Origin: Lachnospiraceae bacterium
GTDB taxonomy: Bacteria > Bacillota_A > Clostridia > Lachnospirales > Lachnospiraceae
NCBI GenBank assembly: GCA_017620345.1
Contig: JAFZQP010000128.1
Span: 1 to 10,416 of the forward strand
Direction of reading: 5' to 3'
Length of the DNA stretch: 10,416 nt
The position numbers and the translations under genes are program-made. This document shows positions 6,713 to 10,416 of this stretch, in pieces. The notes beneath the pieces are model-generated. The model was not told the DNA's origin. It worked only from the letters and a program-made list of their open reading frames with translations, and did no database searches. Numbering within the stretch: position 1 is the stretch's first letter; every line of letters begins with the position of its first letter.

Positions 6713-7417
6713 ATGGATATCTTCTTTAAGATTCTGTCAGAATGGAATATTCGGATCAGTGACAAACAGATGGATCTGTTTGAGAGATATTATAAGCTTC
6801 TGGTCTCATGGAATGAAAAGATCAATCTGACTGCCGTTACCGAAAAGGATGATGTATTTATAAAACACTTTGCTGACAGTGTTGCTCTTATCAGATATGC
6901 GGATCTGTCCGGAAAAAGGATCCTTGATATCGGAACCGGAGCAGGTTTTCCCGGCGTACCGATCAGTATCATGTGTCCCGGTTGCAGCATTGTTCTTGCC
7001 GATTCTCTAAATAAAAGGATCAGATTTCTCGATGAACTTGTGGAAGATCTTGAACTTGATGATATAATTACCGTACACGGAAGAGCCGAGGACCTTGCAT
7101 TTGACAAACGGTTTCGAGAAGGTTTTGATTTTGTCGTATCAAGGGCTGTTGCCAACATGTCGGTTTTGTCGGAATACTGCTTGCCTTTTGTTAAACCGGG
7201 CGGTGTGTTTGTATCTTATAAAGGTGCATCAGTGGATGAAGAATTATCCGATGCAAAAAATGCCATAAGTGTATTGTGTGGAACTGTCGATCGTGTTGAA
7301 AAGTATTCCATTCCTTTTACCGAATATGACCGATCGCTTTGTTTTATTAATAAGGTTGCCTGTACCGATAATAAATATCCGAGGAAAGCAGGGACTCCCT
7401 CAAAGGATCCCTTATAG
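6713..7417 (+). CDS. rsmG: 16S rRNA (guanine-527 N7) methyltransferase RsmG (GidB)
   Basis: RsmG transfers a methyl group from S-adenosylmethionine to N7 of G527 in 16S rRNA; loss of the family's activity is known to give low-level streptomycin resistance. The 234 residues include the N-terminal helical part with WNEKINLTAV (33-42), the SAM-binding motif LDIGTGAGFPG (71-81), NKRIRFLDEL (100-109), VHGRAEDL (121-128), and SRAVANM (143-149), followed by KPGG. The C-terminal YPRKAGTPSKDPL is characteristic. Spacing from mnmG is 9 bases with no obvious Shine-Dalgarno, which suggests coupled translation. The stop TAG overlaps the Shine-Dalgarno of the next gene (AGGAG, 7416-7420), so that gene probably belongs to the same transcript. 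Confidence 0.96.
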   Translation: MDIFFKILSEWNIRISDKQMDLFERYYKLLVSWNEKINLTAVTEKDDVFIKHFADSVALIRYADLSGKRILDIGTGAGFPGVPISIMCPGCSIVLADSLNKRIRFLDELVEDLELDDIITVHGRAEDLAFDKRFREGFDFVVSRAVANMSVLSEYCLPFVKPGGVFVSYKGASVDEELSDAKNAISVLCGTVDRVEKYSIPFTEYDRSLCFINKVACTDNKYPRKAGTPSKDPL

Positions 7418-7426
7418 GAGAACGAG

Positions 7427-8140
7427 ATGACAAGTAAAGATTTAATCGATGCATGTGATATTCTGGTGAAGCTTGAACAGGAATTTGCCGTTGAGGAGGC
7501 ACGTCTGTCCGAGATATCCAATGAGCATGCCATGAAGATCGATGAACTCGATCAGCAGATCACGGTATCCCGCAGAAATGAGGATGTTGATTTTCGTGTT
7601 TTCTCTCCGAGAAATATTTCCACCGGTACATCCGATAAGATCAAAGCGCTTGAATCCGAGAAGAAAACTCTTGAACGCGAAAAGAAGGATGCCGATAAAC
7701 AGCTCCGTTATTATTCCGGTAAGACCGAGATGATCGGTAAAGTTTTGTCCCTTCTTCGCGGAGATCTCAAAGAAGAATCCGAGGATGACAGTGCGACCGT
7801 GATCAAGAGCCGTAATCCTTTTGCATTTCTTGATGAGGATAAAGAAGTTGAGGAAGTGATCGAGGATAAGAAAGATCCGGTTGCTTCTCTGTTCAAAGAA
7901 GCTAATGAAAGGATCAAAGAAGATCTGAATCTTGCCGAGGAGAACGGTGCTGACGAAGAACCGGATTATACCCCGATGTCCTCTTCTGTTACGAACGGCG
8001 TTCCTGTCGATGAAGTGGAAAGAGTATGCCATAAGGTTGAGTTCTGCGGAAAGATCATGAGTAATGACGGCATAAGGGCAAAGCTCGAGATCAAGAATAT
8101 TGTTACTGATCTTAAGGATCTTATAAGAGCATATTCGTAA
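7427..8140 (+). CDS. Coiled-coil protein of unknown function, possible degenerate DegS-type sensor kinase
   Basis: I do not recognise a characterised gene. The 237-residue product has no signal peptide or membrane segment. Residues 5-50 and 68-108 look like long charged coiled-coil helices, separated by VDFRVFSPRN (54-63). Residues 113-185 are acidic and probably disordered. The end, CHKVEFCGKIM (201-211) and IRAKLEIKNI (216-225), resembles the dimerisation-helix wording of DegS-like (HisKA_3) histidine kinases. The usual phosphoacceptor segment (LHD-type) just before it and the whole ATPase domain are missing. That link is from memory of family patterns and is tentative. The ATG follows a good Shine-Dalgarno (AGGAG, 7416-7420). 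It sits between rsmG and the parS sites, where B. subtilis has noc, but shows no ParB-like motif or obvious DNA-binding domain. Confidence 0.88.
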   Translation: MTSKDLIDACDILVKLEQEFAVEEARLSEISNEHAMKIDELDQQITVSRRNEDVDFRVFSPRNISTGTSDKIKALESEKKTLEREKKDADKQLRYYSGKTEMIGKVLSLLRGDLKEESEDDSATVIKSRNPFAFLDEDKEVEEVIEDKKDPVASLFKEANERIKEDLNLAEENGADEEPDYTPMSSSVTNGVPVDEVERVCHKVEFCGKIMSNDGIRAKLEIKNIVTDLKDLIRAYS

Positions 8141-8154
8141 AGCGTTTCTCAAAA

Positions 8155-8170
8155 TGTTTCACGTGAAACA
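8155..8170. promoter_or_regulatory. parS: parS site 1 (ParB centromere site)
   Basis: TGTTTCACGTGAAACA matches the conserved bacterial parS sequence at all 16 positions. Flanking AAA and TTT extend it to a perfect 22-bp palindrome (8152-8173). ParB loads here and spreads; ParA acts on the complex to separate origins. It is one of three sites just upstream of parA. Confidence 0.97.
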
Positions 8171-8201
8171 TTTGTCACATTATTATCCGACCACAAGATG
8201 A

Positions 8202-8217
8202 TGTTTCACGTGAAACA
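8202..8217. promoter_or_regulatory. parS: parS site 2 (ParB centromere site)
   Basis: A second perfect 16-base TGTTTCACGTGAAACA, 47 bases centre to centre from site 1. Symmetry extends one base on each side (8201-8218). Confidence 0.97.
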
Positions 8218-8238
8218 TTCAAAGACGATATCTTGGAT

Positions 8239-8254
8239 AGTTCCACGTGAAACA
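8239..8254. promoter_or_regulatory. parS: parS site 3, imperfect
   Basis: AGTTCCACGTGAAACA matches parS at 14 of 16 positions; the right half is intact and the left half has two changes (first and fifth bases). GTTCCACGTGAAAC-type sites are bound by ParB in other bacteria. It is 37 bases from site 2 and 44 bases before the parA -35 element. Confidence 0.8.
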
Positions 8255-8298
8255 AAATATTAAACAAAAATAAAAACAAAATAATTCAAATGTCTTAA

Positions 8299-8327
8299 TT
8301 GAAAAAGAAATATGTCTGTGCGATAAT
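8299..8327 (+). promoter_or_regulatory. Extended -10 promoter of parA-parB
   Basis: TTGAAA (8299-8304) and GATAAT (8322-8327) each match consensus at 5 of 6 positions and are 17 bases apart. TG at 8319-8320 forms an extended -10. An A-rich tract (about 8251-8290) lies upstream like an UP element. Transcription would start near 8334, about 39 bases before the parA ATG. The nearby parS sites make ParB-mediated repression plausible (inference). Confidence 0.75.
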
Positions 8328-8372
8328 CGAACACGAACACATATTATATAGAAATACATCGGGAGTAACAGT

Positions 8373-9140
8373 ATGGGAAAGATCATATCCATAGCAAATC
8401 AAAAAGGCGGAGTAGGCAAGACAACAACCGCCATTAATCTGTCAGCGGCTCTGGCCAAAGAAGGAAAGAAGACTCTCCTTATCGACTGCGATCCACAGGG
8501 AAATGCCACGAGCGGATTCGGTATTGACAAGAACAACGCAGAGAACACGGTATATGAACTAATGCTCGGAGATTGTTCCGTTAAGGATTGTATCATCCGG
8601 GATGTCAGAAAGAATCTGTCGGTCATCCCTTCGAATGTCAATCTCGCCGGAGCTGATATCGAGCTGATCGGTACCGAGAAGAAAGAATTCATATTAAAAG
8701 AGGAAGTCGACTGGGTCATAAACGATTATGACTATATCATCATAGACTGTCCTCCCTCGCTCAACACATTAACCGTCAATGCGATGGTCGCTTCATCGAC
8801 AGTGCTTGTACCGATCCAGTGTGAGTACTATGCACTCGAGGGAATCAGCCAGCTGATATATACGATCAACCTTGTCAGGGAAAGATTAAATCCGGAACTC
8901 AATATAGAGGGCGTCGTATTCACGATGTTTGACAGTAGGACCAATTTGTCCCAGCAGGTAGTCAACAACGTAAAAGAAAACCTGTCACAGTATGTATTTG
9001 AAACGGTCATTCCGAGAAATATCAGACTTGCGGAAGCACCCAGTTTCGGACAACCCATAACAGATTACGATCCGAGATCGATCGGAGCCAAGAGCTATAT
9101 CGATCTTGCAAAAGAACTCATTAAGAAAAACAGAAATTGA
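8373..9140 (+). CDS. parA: Chromosome partitioning ATPase ParA (Soj)
   Basis: ParA is a Walker-type ATPase that binds DNA non-specifically as an ATP dimer and is released by ParB, driving origin segregation; in Bacillus Soj also controls DnaA. The 255 residues match Soj length. The deviant Walker A is KGGVGKTTT (11-19) with the signature Lys11 and catalytic-loop Lys16. DCDPQGN (38-44) is the switch I region with the catalytic Asp, and Walker B lies in YIIIDCPPS (121-129). [12 protein letters not shown] and [12 protein letters not shown] follow, as in Soj. The ATG has a Shine-Dalgarno (GGGAG, 8361-8365) 7 bases upstream. The gene has its own promoter and lies 17 bases before the parB ribosome site region, so the two are probably co-transcribed. 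Confidence 0.97.
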   Translation: MGKIISIANQKGGVGKTTTAINLSAALAKEGKKTLLIDCDPQGNATSGFGIDKNNAENTVYELMLGDCSVKDCIIRDVRKNLSVIPSNVNLAGADIELIGTEKKEFILKEEVDWVINDYDYIIIDCPPSLNTLTVNAMVASSTVLVPIQCEYYALEGISQLIYTINLVRERLNPELNIEGVVFTMFDSRTNLSQQVVNNVKENLSQYVFETVIPRNIRLAEAPSFGQPITDYDPRSIGAKSYIDLAKELIKKNRN

Positions 9141-9146
9141 TATCAT

Positions 9147-9154
9147 AAAGGAGG
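9147..9154 (+). promoter_or_regulatory. Ribosome binding site deciding the parB start
   Basis: AAAGGAGG ends 3 bases before ATG 9158 and 6 bases before ATG 9161. The second spacing is much more usual, which favours 9161 and a protein starting MAARKGLGKGL. Confidence 0.75.
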
Positions 9155-9160
9155 AACATG

Positions 9161-10039
9161 ATGGCAGCAAGAAAGGGACTTGGAAAAGGACTTGATACAC
9201 TGATCCCGAAGGGAGTGCTGGTTAACGATAAAGCTCCCGCCACGGAAAATGTCAAGGCAGCTAATCCGGATCAGGTAGTTAAGATCACAAAGGTTGAGCC
9301 CAACCGTAATCAGCCCCGTAAGAAATTCGATGAGGATGAACTTCAGGAGCTTTCCGATTCGATAAAACTTCACGGAGTATTGTTCCCCATACTTGTTGTC
9401 AACCGCGGAGATTATTATGAGATAGTCGCCGGTGAGAGAAGATGGAGAGCTGCCAAGATGGCAGGACTTAAAGAAGTTCCGGTCATCATAAGAGACTATA
9501 CCGAGAAACAGATCGCGGAGATTTCCCTTATCGAGAATATCCAGAGAACGGATCTCAATCCTATTGAAGAGGCAAAGGCATACAAGGATCTTATCGACAA
9601 GTATAATTACAAACAGGATGAACTTGCCGAGAGAGTATCAAAGAGCAGAACAGCCATTACCAATACGATGAGACTGCTGAAGCTTTCCGAATCGGTACAG
9701 GATATGATAGTTGAGGATCTCATCTCTGCCGGGCACGCGAGAGCGTTACTATCAATAGACAATTCCGACGAGCAGTATGAACTTGCCCAGCGTGTCATGG
9801 ATGAAAAGCTGTCCGTCAGGGATATAGAGAAGATCGTCAAAGACAGAAACAAGCCCAAGATTATTAAGAAGAAGAACGAAAAACAGGAAGCCCTGTACCA
9901 TGATATAGAGGAAAAACTTAAGGCAAGTCTTGGAACAAAAGTCACAATCACCGCAAAAGGTGATAAAATGGGTAAGATAGAGATCGATTTCTACAACCAG
10001 GATGATCTTCAGAAGATCATGGATCTTTTGCTCGGATAA
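9161..10039 (+). CDS. parB: Chromosome partitioning protein ParB (Spo0J)
   Basis: ParB binds parS, uses CTP to clamp and slide along DNA, recruits condensin SMC and stimulates ParA. The 292 residues have the usual domains: an N-terminal ParA-contacting peptide KGLGKGLDTLI (5-15); the CTP-binding/ParB_N domain with NRNQPRKKF (48-56), GERRWRAAKMAGL (91-103, the arginine-rich CTP motif) and ENIQRTDLNPIEEA (125-138); a helix-turn-helix region about 150-180 (KQDELAERVSKSRTAITNTMRLLKL); SAGHARALL (189-197); a Lys-rich linker (227-243); and a C-terminal dimerisation domain. ATG 9161 is preferred over the adjacent in-frame ATG 9158 because of Shine-Dalgarno spacing. Its target sites lie about 0.9 kb upstream, before parA. 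Confidence 0.97.
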   Translation: MAARKGLGKGLDTLIPKGVLVNDKAPATENVKAANPDQVVKITKVEPNRNQPRKKFDEDELQELSDSIKLHGVLFPILVVNRGDYYEIVAGERRWRAAKMAGLKEVPVIIRDYTEKQIAEISLIENIQRTDLNPIEEAKAYKDLIDKYNYKQDELAERVSKSRTAITNTMRLLKLSESVQDMIVEDLISAGHARALLSIDNSDEQYELAQRVMDEKLSVRDIEKIVKDRNKPKIIKKKNEKQEALYHDIEEKLKASLGTKVTITAKGDKMGKIEIDFYNQDDLQKIMDLLLG

Positions 10040-10066
10040 ACACCTTATCAAGAGAGGAACAATCGT

Positions 10067-10416
10067 ATGGATTACGGAATACTTGACAGCATTGGAATAT
10101 CGGATCCCGGAGTACCTATCATAATAATGTTCGTTCTGATAATTATACTTCTGGTCCTGCTCATCTTTCTCCTTGTCAGATACAATCAGCTTAACGTCAG
10201 TTATCAGATGTTCATGAAAGGAAGAAAAGCTGAGAGTCTCGAGGAAGAAATAGGAACTCTGTTTAACGATATCGGTCAGCTCAAAGCCACAACGGAAAAG
10301 AGCAAAAAGGATATCAGAAAGATCATCGAGAACCTTCGTGAGACATACCAGAGAGTCGGTATAGTCAAGTATGATGCCTTTAAGGAAATGGGAGGAAAGC
10401 TCTCTTTCTCGGTCGC
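10067..10416 (+). CDS. DUF4446 family membrane protein (start only, runs off the right edge)
   Basis: The first 116 codons are visible. The translation starts MDYGILDSIGISDPGVP, has one clear membrane helix at about residues 18-37 (IIIMFVLIIILLVLLIFLLV), and then a charged helical region of about 70 residues that may form a coiled coil. It reaches YDAFKEMGGKLSFSV, the wording I associate with DUF4446 proteins, which commonly follow parB in Clostridia. The function is unknown. The cytoplasmic part probably lies C-terminal to the helix. A Shine-Dalgarno-like GAGAGGA (10052-10058) precedes the ATG, and the gap to parB is 27 bases without a terminator, so it probably shares the parA-parB transcript. 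A role in chromosome partition or membrane tethering would be a guess from position only. Confidence 0.85.
   Translation, partial: MDYGILDSIGISDPGVPIIIMFVLIIILLVLLIFLLVRYNQLNVSYQMFMKGRKAESLEEEIGTLFNDIGQLKATTEKSKKDIRKIIENLRETYQRVGIVKYDAFKEMGGKLSFSV

Noticed and set aside
7427..8140. Noc (nucleoid occlusion ParB paralogue), as expected from B. subtilis gene order
   Set aside because: No GERRWRA-like or ENIQR-like motif and no helix-turn-helix is present; the protein is a coiled coil with an acidic linker.
7442..8152. Long antisense open frame (236 codons) opposite the coiled-coil gene
   Set aside because: It begins with a TTG beside parS, has no Shine-Dalgarno, and its product looks like a codon-bias shadow. 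The plus-strand gene has a good ribosome site and follows rsmG.
8155..8217. parS palindromes acting as a transcription terminator for the upstream operon
   Set aside because: The hairpins have no loop and no T-run; their match to parS explains them fully.
8141..8372. A frameshifted remainder of a kinase ATPase domain after the coiled-coil gene
   Set aside because: No open frame or HATPase-type motif was seen; the stretch is parS sites, A-rich DNA and the parA promoter.

Overview
This window reads as the replication-origin neighbourhood of a low-to-mid GC Firmicute, most likely a Lachnospiraceae-type Clostridia. The basis is gene order (dnaA diverging from rpmH-rnpA-yidD-yidC-jag-mnmE-mnmG-rsmG, then parS-parA-parB and a DUF4446 gene) and protein wording typical of that family, such as the start of L34 and the YidC segment with PLTIKQQKFSKL. 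No tRNA, rRNA, CRISPR array, insertion sequence or phage gene is visible. It is a conserved core region rather than an accessory island.

Layout. Positions 1-153 (minus strand) hold the first 51 codons of dnaA. Positions 154-597 are non-coding: a candidate dnaA promoter, AT-rich palindromic DNA, a cluster of four DnaA boxes, a half parS-like site, and a strong sigma-A-type promoter for rpmH. The plus strand then carries rpmH, an intrinsic terminator, rnpA, yidD, yidC, jag (khpB), mnmE, mnmG, rsmG and a 237-residue coiled-coil protein, all closely packed. No terminator was seen within this run after rpmH. Positions 8141-8372 are again non-coding and hold three parS sites and an extended -10 promoter. 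parA, parB and the start of a DUF4446 membrane protein follow and run off the right edge.

How the genes work together. DnaA and its boxes fire replication. ParA, ParB and parS organise and segregate the new origins. L34, the RNase P protein, YidD/YidC and Jag serve ribosome assembly, tRNA maturation, membrane protein insertion and RNA binding. MnmE and MnmG jointly modify the wobble uridine of certain tRNAs, and RsmG methylates 16S rRNA.

The least ordinary part is the gene at 7427-8140, which occupies the slot that noc fills in Bacillus subtilis. It is not ParB-like. It is a coiled coil with an acidic linker, and its tail resembles part of a DegS-type histidine kinase dimerisation helix without the phosphoacceptor motif or ATPase domain. 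Other points worth checking are a Tyr in YidC where an Arg is normally conserved, an altered RNR motif in RnpA, a large extracytoplasmic insert in YidC, and a half parS site inside the origin.
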